Shown here piece after piece: positions 26,640-34,011 of a stretch of DNA of 64,000 nt; position 1 is the first letter of the stretch; each line of letters opens with the position of its first letter. The stretch comes from Damh-18 sp036275695 (GTDB taxonomy: Bacteria > Patescibacteriota > Minisyncoccia > Phycocordibacterales > UBA918). The notes under the pieces were generated by a model. That model saw nothing but the letters and a program-made list of their open reading frames with translations. It had not been told where the DNA came from and ran no database searches. The stretch covers positions 1-64,000 of the forward strand of contig DASUDI010000021.1 in the NCBI GenBank assembly GCA_036275695.1, given 5' to 3'. Position numbers and translations under genes: made by a program.

Positions 26640-26668
26640 ATTGTGCATCCGATACTCATTTTTGTAAA
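26640..26668 (-). promoter_or_regulatory. Promoter of the DUF5671 gene
   Basis: TTTACA (26663-26668), 17-nt spacer, CACAAT (26640-26645), 7 nt to the ATG at 26632. It supports the shorter start over the one at 26713. Confidence 0.55.
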
Positions 26669-26733
26669 CAGACCACTGATGTGTGGCGAGTGTGGTATGA
26701 TTACGAAAATCATTATTTAATAAATGCATATTC

Positions 26734-27003
26734 ATGAAATCAGATGACCTACAAAAAGCACCAAAGATGTTTTGTGAGAATATTAAGATAGGTTTTACGC
26801 CAGAATATTTTGTACTTGGGCTTAGTTCGGGATCACAAGCAACCATCTATTCACTCACACCTCAACACGCCAAGCGACTCCAACAGTATCTTGCGCACGA
26901 GATAGAACAATATGAGAAATCACATGATGTCATTAGTGCTGAATGGAACCCGAATATTGTGAGCCCAGTGCAACACATCAAGCCCCCAGGAGATTTAAGT
27001 TAG
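26734..27003 (+). CDS. DUF3467 family protein
   Basis: A plus-strand gene of 89 residues. FCENIKIGFTPEYFVLGLSSG and LTPQHAKRLQQYLAHEIEQYEK match the small DUF3467 proteins, which are widespread and of unknown function (the C-terminal part predicts a helix after a beta hairpin). It is divergent from the DUF5671 gene and ends at a shared bidirectional terminator. There is no strong Shine-Dalgarno sequence before the ATG. Confidence 0.8.
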   Translation: MKSDDLQKAPKMFCENIKIGFTPEYFVLGLSSGSQATIYSLTPQHAKRLQQYLAHEIEQYEKSHDVISAEWNPNIVSPVQHIKPPGDLS

Positions 27004-27008
27004 CTGTA

Positions 27009-27038
27009 TCAAAACCCCACGTATGCGTGGAGTTTTGA
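27009..27038. terminator. Bidirectional terminator between DUF3467 and dsbB
   Basis: A 13-bp stem with one mismatch (27009-27021 with 27026-27038), loop TATG, with AAAA and TTTT on the two arms. It separates the convergent genes ending at 27003 and 27039. Confidence 0.75.
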
Positions 27039-27584
27039 TTAAGTGGTGGGATGTGTATTAGTTCTTGTTTTCAAAATGTAGGTATACCACACAACGAGAA
27101 ATGCAAATAGAATCGCTGCCAAAAGTGGAAAGGTAACAAAACCAAACTCAAACATAAATCGCTTCGCACAATCTCCTCCCGAGCTTGGGCAAGCTATGAA
27201 TGAAGACCCACCCATTTGTATGTAGTGATGATACAGTGATATGACAAGCCCAATCCATGAGAGTACAATTCCATGACGAGGCATGAAGCGCTCCTTAAAA
27301 TATAGGGCGGTGAGTACGAGTGGCACTTGTGTCCACAACATCATTCGCTCAAGCCAACAAAATCCGCACGGGACAAGACCAAATACCTCAGAATAGAGGA
27401 GCGTAAGAAGTGTAGCGAAAAACGTAAGAAAAAGTGCCCCATGCATACCTACCTTTTCAATAATCTCGCGAAAATTTTGCTTAGTACGCAAATCAATGAA
27501 GAGGAGCACTCCAAATACCCCTAGTATAAGTGACGTAGTCGCAAGCAGAATGTTTGTCTGCTGGATGAGTTCGATGGTCACCAT
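27039..27584 (-). CDS. dsbB: Disulfide bond formation protein DsbB
   Basis: Quinone-linked membrane oxidase that recharges a periplasmic thiol oxidase. The 181 residues have four to five transmembrane helices. The first active pair is Cys73-GF-Cys76 (PCGFCWLERM) and the second is Cys132 and Cys139 (ACPSSGGDC). The gene starts 6 nt after a membrane-anchored thioredoxin, its likely partner in place of DsbA. CPR cells commonly use such a pair to form disulfides in surface proteins. Confidence 0.92.
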   Translation of the reverse strand: MVTIELIQQTNILLATTSLILGVFGVLLFIDLRTKQNFREIIEKVGMHGALFLTFFATLLTLLYSEVFGLVPCGFCWLERMMLWTQVPLVLTALYFKERFMPRHGIVLSWIGLVISLYHHYIQMGGSSFIACPSSGGDCAKRFMFEFGFVTFPLLAAILFAFLVVWYTYILKTRTNTHPTT

Positions 27585-27590
27585 ACTGGT

Positions 27591-27995
27591 TTAAGATTGT
27601 GGAGGTGTGGGTATCACGCACCCCGTCTTTTCAGCAAGTTTTTCAAATGTTAATTCCCCATTCTCTCGTGAACCATCAGCAAAAACCCACGTAGGGTACC
27701 CCGTAATTTCCTTATCAATGCAAATTGGTAATTGACCTTTGCCATCTGGCGTTGAACACTCTACGTAGGGTAATTTCTTTGAATTATTAAAAAGTTTCTT
27801 TTGCGCCTGGCAGTGTGGACACCAATATGCTCCGTAGAATGTGGCACCACTATCTCCAATGCACTGCGCGAATGTGTCGTATGGAGTCACTGAATTTGTC
27901 GCGGTATCGGACTCTTTATTTGAAAGTGTTTTAATGCCAATCACTCCGCCCACTATAAGAATGGCCACGATAATGTATATGTGTGTTGTTTTCAT
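27591..27995 (-). CDS. Membrane-anchored thioredoxin-like thiol oxidoreductase
   Basis: I chose the ATG at 27995 (134 residues, MKTTHIYIIVAIL), right after a TATACT box. One N-terminal membrane anchor (about 6-22) leads to a thioredoxin fold with the active site WCPHC (Cys59, Cys62). Extra cysteines (Cys45, in YVECSTP, PICIDK and the closing TGC) match the thioredoxin domain that is fused to VKOR in other bacteria. Here it is separate and paired with DsbB in one operon. Confidence 0.9.
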   Translation of the reverse strand: MKTTHIYIIVAILIVGGVIGIKTLSNKESDTATNSVTPYDTFAQCIGDSGATFYGAYWCPHCQAQKKLFNNSKKLPYVECSTPDGKGQLPICIDKEITGYPTWVFADGSRENGELTFEKLAEKTGCVIPTPPQS

Positions 27996-28002
27996 ATGCG
28001 TA

Positions 28003-28008
28003 AGTATA
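28003..28008 (-). promoter_or_regulatory. Extended -10 TGATATACT of the thioredoxin-dsbB operon
   Basis: TATACT ends 7 nt before the ATG at 27995 and is preceded by TGA (extended -10). A -35-like TTGTAT is present but at 15 nt. Confidence 0.55.
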
Positions 28009-28040
28009 TCATACACAATGAATATACAAGTAACACATCA

Positions 28041-29840
28041 CTACCCTCTCCGAGTGCGTGAACGCTCTCCCTCTTTCAAAACCTGTTTACGAAGTCGTAC
28101 TGACTGTGGCGTTACTTCAAGATAATCATCGTCACTCATAATTTCAAGTCCGATTTCAATACTTAATGGTCGGTGAGGGGTGAGCATAATGGCGTCATCC
28201 GAACCCGATGCACGAACGTTTGTGAGCTGTTTGCCCTTTGTGGGGTTTACCATCATTTCTTCACCTTTTGAAGTATTGCCAATTATCATGCCTTCGTATA
28301 CCTCAGCGCCTGGTCCTACATAGAGTTCACCTCTATCTTGTAGGTTCCATAACGAAAATCCAAGTGCCTTCCCTGATGCCATTGAGACCATTGATCCCGT
28401 TTGTCGTTTCTTTATCTCACCCGCGTATGGCTTAAAGCCAATGACGGTTGAACATAAAATGCCTTCGCCGCGTGTATCAACAATAAATTGATTTTTATAC
28501 CCAAGAAGTCCGCGCGTAGGTCCTTCGAGGATAATGCGCACCTGGTCTCCGTGCATAATCATATTGGTCATAATAAACCCTCGTCTACCAAGTTTTTCAA
28601 TTACCGCACCTTGATACTCACTCGGTATATCGACAGTCACTTCTTCAAAAGGCTCGTACTTCCCATCTGCGCGCTCCTCAATGATGGCTTGTGGTTGTGA
28701 GACTTGCAATTCATATCCCTCGCGACGCATGTTTTCAAGAAGAATGGATATATGCATTTCTCCACGTCCATATACTTTAAAAATATCGCCGGTACCAAAA
28801 TCAACTTTGAGGCCAACGTTAATTTCTAGCTCCTTTTCAAGTCGCTCGCGTATTTGTCGTGAGGTCACGAACTTTCCTTCTCTCCCTGCGAATGGAGAAT
28901 TATTGACAAGAAAATCAAGTGCGATAGTCGGTTGATCGACCGCTATCGCGGGGAGTGGAGTGGCACTCTCGGTGTCAGTGAGAGTCTCGCCAATATATAT
29001 ATCCTCAAATCCAGACACGATAACAATATCACCTGCGTAGGCAACGTCAGACTCAACGCGTTCGATACCCTTAAAGGTAAAAAGTTTTGTAACCTTCCCT
29101 TTTCGAAATGAGCCACCATCATGAATGATGAATAGGTTTTGTCCGTTCTTAATTGCGCCCTCATAAATACGTGCGATAGCAAGTCTTCCAAGAAAATTAT
29201 CATAGCCAAGATTAAATACCTGCGCTCGGAGCGGAGATCCTTCTACATAACTCTGTGCGGGTGGTACTTTCTCAAGAATGGTATCAAGAAGTGGCGTGAG
29301 ATCTTTTCGTTCATCACTGAGCGCGCGCATCGCGACACCATCACGACCAATAGCGTACACAACAGTAAAGTCCGCCTGCTCATCATTTGCGCCAAGTTCA
29401 AGGAAAAGTTCGAGCACCAATTCTTCAGCGTGAGCGGGGTTTGCTGCGGGTTTATCAATTTTGTTAATTACTACAATTGGTTTAAGGCCGAGTTCGAGTG
29501 ATTTTTTGAGTACAAAACGCGTTTGTGGCATCGGACCTTCTTGTGCATCTACGACGAGGAGTACAGAATCTATGGAACGAAGTACACGTTCTACCTCTGA
29601 GCCAAAGTCAGCGTGTCCGGGAGTGTCAACAATATTTATCTTAGTATCTTTATAGGTAATCGAAGTATTTTTCGCGTAAATGGTGATGCCGCGTTCCTTT
29701 TCAAGCGCGTTAGAATCCATAGAGGCAGTTTCATCCGAGAGTGCGCCTGTTTGCTTCATGATTGCATCAGTGAGTGTTGTCTTTCCGTGGTCTACGTGCG
29801 CAATGATAGCGATATTTCGTGTTTCTTGTGTATGTGACAT
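28041..29840 (-). CDS. typA: Translational GTPase TypA/BipA
   Basis: Ribosome-associated GTPase of the EF-G family involved in ribosome assembly and stress adaptation. The 599 residues hold G1 (AHVDHGKTTL near residue 14), the G3 motif DTPGHADFG, G4 NKID, domain II, the EF-G-like domains III and V, and the TypA-specific C-terminal domain (ATP-free), with VRASGSDDAIMLTP. Its mRNA should have a real leader of about 35 nt that carries a small hairpin with a T run, unlike most genes here. Confidence 0.97.
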   Translation of the reverse strand: MSHTQETRNIAIIAHVDHGKTTLTDAIMKQTGALSDETASMDSNALEKERGITIYAKNTSITYKDTKINIVDTPGHADFGSEVERVLRSIDSVLLVVDAQEGPMPQTRFVLKKSLELGLKPIVVINKIDKPAANPAHAEELVLELFLELGANDEQADFTVVYAIGRDGVAMRALSDERKDLTPLLDTILEKVPPAQSYVEGSPLRAQVFNLGYDNFLGRLAIARIYEGAIKNGQNLFIIHDGGSFRKGKVTKLFTFKGIERVESDVAYAGDIVIVSGFEDIYIGETLTDTESATPLPAIAVDQPTIALDFLVNNSPFAGREGKFVTSRQIRERLEKELEINVGLKVDFGTGDIFKVYGRGEMHISILLENMRREGYELQVSQPQAIIEERADGKYEPFEEVTVDIPSEYQGAVIEKLGRRGFIMTNMIMHGDQVRIILEGPTRGLLGYKNQFIVDTRGEGILCSTVIGFKPYAGEIKKRQTGSMVSMASGKALGFSLWNLQDRGELYVGPGAEVYEGMIIGNTSKGEEMMVNPTKGKQLTNVRASGSDDAIMLTPHRPLSIEIGLEIMSDDDYLEVTPQSVRLRKQVLKEGERSRTRRG

Positions 29841-29864
29841 AAAATAAAAATGCCCGTTTCGGGC
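29841..29864 (-). promoter_or_regulatory. Terminator-like hairpin in the typA leader
   Basis: GCCCG-AAA-CGGGC (29852-29864) followed by ATTTTTATTTT right up to the ATG. It has the shape of a small intrinsic terminator placed between the typA promoter and its start codon. Attenuation is possible; a role in initiation is the alternative. Confidence 0.5.
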
Positions 29865-29878
29865 TGGAATATGGCTCT

Positions 29879-29907
29879 ATAATACTAATAATACGTATTT
29901 TCGTCAA
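29879..29907 (-). promoter_or_regulatory. Promoter of typA
   Basis: TTGACG (29902-29907), 17-nt spacer, TATTAT (29879-29884), then 38 nt to the ATG at 29840. Confidence 0.75.
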
Positions 29908-29951
29908 GTTCAAACTATCGCCTTCTGGTATTGATATGGTAAAATATACTT

Positions 29952-30272
29952 ATGAGCGAAATTCGCGGTGGGACGCATACGACCCTTACTGAAACTTCGG
30001 AAGAAGTGGTTCGCGTACTCACATTAATCCCTGGTGTTACAAAAATAGCGCCCGGAGTTATAAGTTCAGAGCGCTCGAAAGGTGGAAAGCGATATATCAC
30101 TGCCTCATTTACTAATGCTGGCATGGAGTTACTTATTGTGGGTCAGGGAGCCCAAAAAGTCGCAGTGCACTGTAACCCCGACATTGCTCCTTATATTTAT
30201 GCCACACTTTCTCAACATAAAGTCCTAAAAAATTATACATTCAGGACTCGCGTACGGCGACCAGGTCTCTGA
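29952..30272 (+). CDS. Small DUF2103-like protein
   Basis: A plus-strand gene of 106 residues. The sequence EIRGGTHTTLTETSEEVV, LIPGVTKIAPGVIS and LLIVGQGAQKVAVHC resembles the DUF2103 family, described as predicted metal-binding proteins; the match is from memory and no cysteine cluster is visible. It is divergent from typA, and its 3' end overlaps the converging GIY-YIG gene by 32 nt. TAAAAT and TATACT boxes lie 6 nt and 1 nt before the ATG. Confidence 0.65.
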   Translation: MSEIRGGTHTTLTETSEEVVRVLTLIPGVTKIAPGVISSERSKGGKRYITASFTNAGMELLIVGQGAQKVAVHCNPDIAPYIYATLSQHKVLKNYTFRTRVRRPGL

Positions 30273-30504
30273 TTAGTATTTCCTTCTGTTTCCTCGAAAG
30301 TTTTTTAATGCGAGCTTCTTCTTTTTGCGCCTCACTTCGCGTGAGTGCGTACGATACGTGAAACATTTTTTTGACTCCATGAGTACGTGTGTATTTTGCA
30401 CTATGCTTGTCGCTCAGGTGTTCCCTAAAACGTCTTTCAAGGTTGGTGGAAATTCCCGTATAAAGCGTGTCGTCCTTGCATTTAATGATGTATACGTACC
30501 ACAT
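30241..30504 (-). CDS. GIY-YIG nuclease superfamily protein
   Basis: I chose the ATG at 30504 (87 residues, MWYVYIIKCKDDTLYTGIS). YVYIIKC and YTGISTNLERRFREH form the GIY-YIG core (Tyr, Tyr, Arg), and a Glu in SEAQKEEARIK provides the metal ligand. It is the small, stand-alone YhbQ/UPF0213-type nuclease. The in-frame ATG at 30522 lies across the -10 box. The gene converges on and overlaps the DUF2103-like gene. Confidence 0.9.
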   Translation of the reverse strand: MWYVYIIKCKDDTLYTGISTNLERRFREHLSDKHSAKYTRTHGVKKMFHVSYALTRSEAQKEEARIKKLSRKQKEILIRDLVAVRES

Positions 30505-30510
30505 GCATTG

Positions 30511-30516
30511 AGTATA
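30511..30516 (-). promoter_or_regulatory. -10 box TATACT of the GIY-YIG gene
   Basis: TATACT ends 6 nt before the ATG at 30504; a TTGCAG is found 19 nt upstream of it. Confidence 0.5.
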
Positions 30517-30565
30517 CTGCATTTATTTTTCGTACCTGCAATGTAACTGTTTACTGTAAGAGATA

Positions 30566-31666
30566 TTATCCTACCATGAACTCAATCACATCACCGTCAT
30601 GTACAATATACTCCTTGCCCTCGGTGCGTAATTTTCCTTGTTCTCGTGCTTTTGCAAATGAGCCCGCACGCACTAAGTCATCAAAAGTTACAACCTGAGC
30701 GCGAATGTATCGCGTTTTAAAATCAGTGTGGATTGCAGCTCCCGCCTCAGGACCTGACGCTCCGATAGGAACGGTCCACGCGCGCGTTTCTTTCTCGCCT
30801 GTGGTGAAATATGACATGAGACCGAGTCGGTGGTAGCACGCGCGAATGAGCGTATCAATACCCGAGTCTAGCGTCGCGTATTCGCGACGAAACATAACTT
30901 TTTCCTCTTCATCAAGATCCCTAAGCTCATGCTCCACGCCCGCATCAATAATGACATACTCAGAGTTGGTCTCATCCATGAAATTCATAAGTTCTACCCA
31001 ACGCTCATCATTAGTTTCGTCAAAATTATACGCGCCATGTTTCTTATTGAGTACATAAAGTATTTTTTTCATGGTAAGCAAATGAAGGTGCTTTATACTA
31101 TTACGCTCACTATCTTCAAATTCAAAAGAGCGCGCAAGTCTCCCTGTTTCCAAGTGCCGACCAAGGCGTGTGAGAAGTTCATATTCAGTACTCGCATCCT
31201 TGTCGCCGCGCTTTGCGTCACGCTCCACGTTGATAAGGCGTTTTGAAACCGTTTCCGCGTCCGCCATAATGAGTTCAAGATTAATTACCTCAATGTCTGA
31301 CATGGGGTCTACCGCACCCGAGACGTGTACTACATCTGAGTCCTCAAAAATGCGCACCACTTCTGCAATCATGTCTACTTCACGAATATTTGCAAGAAAT
31401 TTATTACCAAGTCCTTCTCCTGCGGATGCACCCTTCACAAGTCCCGCAATATCAACAAATTCAACAATTGCGGGTATGACTTTCTCTGACCCTGAAAGAT
31501 TTGAAAGTGTCGCGAGGCGAGGGTCGGGTACCGCAACGATACCGACAGAGGGGTCGATAGTACAAAACGGATAGTTTTCCGCAGGTACTGAGTTTTTAGT
31601 AAGCGCATTAAATAAAGTGCTCTTCCCCACATTTGGGAGACCGACAATTCCGACTGATAGTGACAT
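30566..31666 (-). CDS. ychF: Redox-regulated ATPase/GTPase YchF
   Basis: Obg-family P-loop protein that binds ATP and the ribosome. The 366 residues show G1 GLPNVGKSTLFN near residue 8, DIAGLVKGASAGEGLGN (G3), the NKK-type loop (YVLNKKHG), a helical insertion and a TGS domain at the C-terminus (RAWTVPIGASGPEAGAAIHTDF). Full length compared with E. coli (363). Confidence 0.97.
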   Translation of the reverse strand: MSLSVGIVGLPNVGKSTLFNALTKNSVPAENYPFCTIDPSVGIVAVPDPRLATLSNLSGSEKVIPAIVEFVDIAGLVKGASAGEGLGNKFLANIREVDMIAEVVRIFEDSDVVHVSGAVDPMSDIEVINLELIMADAETVSKRLINVERDAKRGDKDASTEYELLTRLGRHLETGRLARSFEFEDSERNSIKHLHLLTMKKILYVLNKKHGAYNFDETNDERWVELMNFMDETNSEYVIIDAGVEHELRDLDEEEKVMFRREYATLDSGIDTLIRACYHRLGLMSYFTTGEKETRAWTVPIGASGPEAGAAIHTDFKTRYIRAQVVTFDDLVRAGSFAKAREQGKLRTEGKEYIVHDGDVIEFMVG

Positions 31667-31832
31667 GGTGCTAGACTACCAGAATTTCAAATAAAAATAC
31701 AGTGTTTAAAATAATTCAAAAGTGTGCTCTTTTTTAATCAACCTAAATACAGTGGACTTCAATACAATCGTGTGATAATTTTTTATAAATTTGTACATTC
31801 AGTTTGTTCTTTATAACTAAGTGAGGTATGAC

Positions 31833-32318
31833 ATGGGGTACGCTCCTACACTCGGTGGCCTTTATAAATTACAGGAATTTCTCACCCAACATGGTCACGA
31901 AATGCCCATTTTTTTTATGGACATTGATAACGCCACCGCGGGATATGAATGGTCACTTTCTAGTCAGCGTCAAGGTAGAAAAATTACAATTGAACGCGCA
32001 ATCAAGAAGTACGGTAAAACATCAGCTGTAATGAATGTTAAACTCAGCAGTGAATGCGAGAGGCGTTCCATAATTTTTTCCTCACCCACACATCTATCAC
32101 TCAACAACCACTGCGAACGCGACGTAATTTCACCACGTATGCCATCAGTAGTACTTAGCTATGTGGCACGAGAAAATGAATTTCTCCACTTTGTAAGTGG
32201 AAAAGATATTCACTCAAAAATCATTAATCTCTCGCGATGGGGAAAAGAAGACGTCACGCGAGGCGACCGAATACTCTTTAGTTTGTTTCCGTGGTACTAC
32301 GCAAAAAAGTCATTTTAA
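31833..32318 (+). CDS. Orphan protein of unknown function
   Basis: A plus-strand gene of 161 residues. I chose the ATG at 31833 because a Shine-Dalgarno-like GTGAGG (31821-31826) lies 6 nt upstream; the alternative GTG start at 31821 is the SD itself. The product (MGYAPTLGGLYKLQEFLTQ at the start) is soluble, without a signal peptide or clear motif. It contains MPIFFMDIDNATAGYEW and ends in WYYAKKSF. I do not recognise a family. It ends at a strong terminator. Confidence 0.6.
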   Translation: MGYAPTLGGLYKLQEFLTQHGHEMPIFFMDIDNATAGYEWSLSSQRQGRKITIERAIKKYGKTSAVMNVKLSSECERRSIIFSSPTHLSLNNHCERDVISPRMPSVVLSYVARENEFLHFVSGKDIHSKIINLSRWGKEDVTRGDRILFSLFPWYYAKKSF

Positions 32319-32330
32319 ACGCATAACTAC

Positions 32331-32365
32331 AAGTCCCCCGACAAAATGCCGGGGGACTTAATTTT
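32331..32365. terminator. Intrinsic terminator between convergent genes
   Basis: A 10-bp perfect stem (32331-32340 with 32350-32359), loop of 9 nt, followed by AATTTTT on the plus strand. Confidence 0.8.
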
Positions 32366-32379
32366 TAAAATAAATATCG

Positions 32380-32955
32380 CTACATTCCCTTTGTACCTAA
32401 GTGATGGACTTTAACAATCCAGCGATTAAGTATTTTTTCCTCAACACGTTCGGATGGACCGAAAACACTTACATGTGTTTTTATTCCTGCAAAGCCAAGA
32501 ATGCCATGTGTAATTTCGTTAGTGAAGTCACCAAATTTCCACCATGTTTTAAATGGTGAGTGCGTTCCAGCGACAACAATTACTCGCGCTGTTTTGCCCT
32601 TGAGTCTTTGAACAAGTTTTTTAGTTTGTTTGTCAAAATTGAATGCGAATCCAGGTAACCACATGCGGTCAAAAAGACCCTTTAAAACTGCGGGCATAGT
32701 GCACCACCAGTTTGGATAGATAAAGACGACATGATCAGCCTGAATAATTTCCTCTTGAAGATGTATGAGGTCTGGTTCGAGTGCTTGTATTTCTCGATAT
32801 CCCGCGTGAAGAATTGGATCAAATTTAAGATCACTTATGTTTACTCGTTCAACATCAAAACCGGCGTCTTTCGCGCCACTCACATACGCATCTGCGAGCT
32901 TACCCGTAAAAGAATCGGTGTGAGGATTCCCCAGAAAAACTAGAATTTTTTTCAT
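32380..32955 (-). CDS. NAD(P)H-dependent flavoprotein oxidoreductase (NQO1/MdaB-like)
   Basis: A 191-residue flavodoxin-like protein. LVFLGNPHTDSFTGKL is the FMN/FAD phosphate loop, HVVFIYPNWWCTMPAVLKG the typical second motif (WW.. MPA.LKG), and WLPGFAFNF the third, as in NQO1, KefF and MdaB. It is likely to reduce quinones or other electrophiles by two electrons. It stands alone between a terminator and a gene of unknown function. Confidence 0.9.
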   Translation of the reverse strand: MKKILVFLGNPHTDSFTGKLADAYVSGAKDAGFDVERVNISDLKFDPILHAGYREIQALEPDLIHLQEEIIQADHVVFIYPNWWCTMPAVLKGLFDRMWLPGFAFNFDKQTKKLVQRLKGKTARVIVVAGTHSPFKTWWKFGDFTNEITHGILGFAGIKTHVSVFGPSERVEEKILNRWIVKVHHLGTKGM

Positions 32956-33022
32956 AACAATTTACAACATCTTATCATACGTAAGAAACGTAAAAGATGT
33001 ATTCGTGTGTATTGTGGATATA

Positions 33023-33322
33023 TTATCTATGTATCGTGCCATTAGGGTTGAATTGTGTAGCGCTTCGATTTTGCGTTTGTGGCATTTTATCACCCATGAG
33101 TGCTTGCAATTCTGCTTGATACTTTGGTAACACCTTCATAGCTGCTGCCATTTGATCTTTTCCACCTTTCATTTCTGCCTGAATTTCAAGAGCGATTTTT
33201 TCAAATAATTTTGGATCTTTTTCTACCATAGTCATGATGAGTTCTTGTTGATCCTTTGGCACATCCTTGAGTTGTTTCTCAAGAAGTTTACGCATCATGA
33301 AATTTTTTGCTTTACCTAACAT
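33023..33322 (-). CDS. Small helical protein conserved in CPR, function unknown
   Basis: A 99-residue protein (MLGKAKNFMMRKLLEKQLKD) made of predicted amphipathic helices up to about residue 75, then a flexible tail. It is rich in Lys, Glu, Gln and Met, with no cysteines and no membrane segment. I recall similar proteins from other Parcubacteria but no assigned function. It has its own promoter. Confidence 0.7.
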   Translation of the reverse strand: MLGKAKNFMMRKLLEKQLKDVPKDQQELIMTMVEKDPKLFEKIALEIQAEMKGGKDQMAAAMKVLPKYQAELQALMGDKMPQTQNRSATQFNPNGTIHR

Positions 33323-33330
33323 AGATGTAA

Positions 33331-33336
33331 ATTATA
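33331..33336 (-). promoter_or_regulatory. Extended -10 TGATATAAT
   Basis: TATAAT preceded by TGA, ending 8 nt before the ATG at 33322. Confidence 0.6.
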
Positions 33337-33467
33337 TCAGAAAGTACGCGGTACACAAAGTACTCGTTATTATGTTTTTGTAGTTATTACGCTCTATCCT
33401 GCTTGTGTATTTTACAGGTACTTAAAACGTGATATATTTTGTTGGGTTTATTTTAATGGAGGTTCTA

Positions 33468-33689
33468 ATGACTGCGGGGAGTTCCTTGAATTTTAAGCAA
33501 CGCAAAACCGTGTGCGACTGCGGTCGTCCACTACGACTTACGAACACTGATGGTGTGTGTGGGGCGTGTGCGTTAAAGAATGGTGCCATTGTGGGCGTAC
33601 TTGGGCAAGATTCGCCTGAAACTCGCTCCTATGGGAAGCCACACTCTGCACGAGCGTGGTATAGCGCAAGGCAAGAGCGAAGTTTGTGA
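33468..33689 (+). CDS. Small zinc-ribbon-like protein
   Basis: A plus-strand gene of 73 residues. The ATG at 33468 is preceded by the strong Shine-Dalgarno GGAGG (33458-33462) at 5 nt, so I preferred it to the upstream GTG. The sequence CDCGRPLRL, then CGACALK, gives a CxC...CxxC set suited to binding one zinc ion. The rest is unstructured and basic. It is followed by a long terminator. Function unknown; a nucleic-acid- or protein-binding adaptor is possible. Confidence 0.65.
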   Translation: MTAGSSLNFKQRKTVCDCGRPLRLTNTDGVCGACALKNGAIVGVLGQDSPETRSYGKPHSARAWYSARQERSL

Positions 33690-33690
33690 T

Positions 33691-33728
33691 AAAAACACCC
33701 CCTTACACAAGGTGACAAGGGGGTGTTT
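33691..33728. terminator. Bidirectional intrinsic terminator
   Basis: A 13-bp perfect stem (33691-33703 with 33716-33728), with A4 and a run of T9 on the plus side. It serves the zinc-ribbon gene and, from the other side, atpC. Confidence 0.85.
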
Positions 33729-33744
33729 TTTTTATTTTTAAAAC

Positions 33745-34011
33745 TTACACAAGTATAGTGACTTTGTTTGAGTTAATTTCAAGCACTCCTTTTTGAATTT
33801 CAAAGGTTCTCTCAGTATCAGGAGTCACGACACGGATGGTACCTTCGCGTAGCATAGAGATGAGTGGTGCGTGGTGGGCGAGTATCGTCATCACTCCTTC
33901 ACTTCCGGGGACAGTCACTGAAATTGCATCACCTGAGAATAGTTGTGAATCGACTTTTGATATGACAAGTCTTAATTTTTTTACATCTGACATACTATTT
34001 GCCTGTGGCAA
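33745..34011 (-). CDS. atpC: ATP synthase F1 subunit epsilon
   Basis: The 88 residues are a short epsilon: beta-sandwich SGDAISVTVPGSEGVMTILAHHAPLISML and FEIQKGVLEINSNKVTILV, with no C-terminal helical hairpin. The usual 130-140-residue protein uses that hairpin to inhibit the enzyme, so this form probably lacks that brake. It overlaps the end of atpD by 17 nt and is the last gene of the operon. Confidence 0.93.
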   Translation of the reverse strand: MPQANSMSDVKKLRLVISKVDSQLFSGDAISVTVPGSEGVMTILAHHAPLISMLREGTIRVVTPDTERTFEIQKGVLEINSNKVTILV

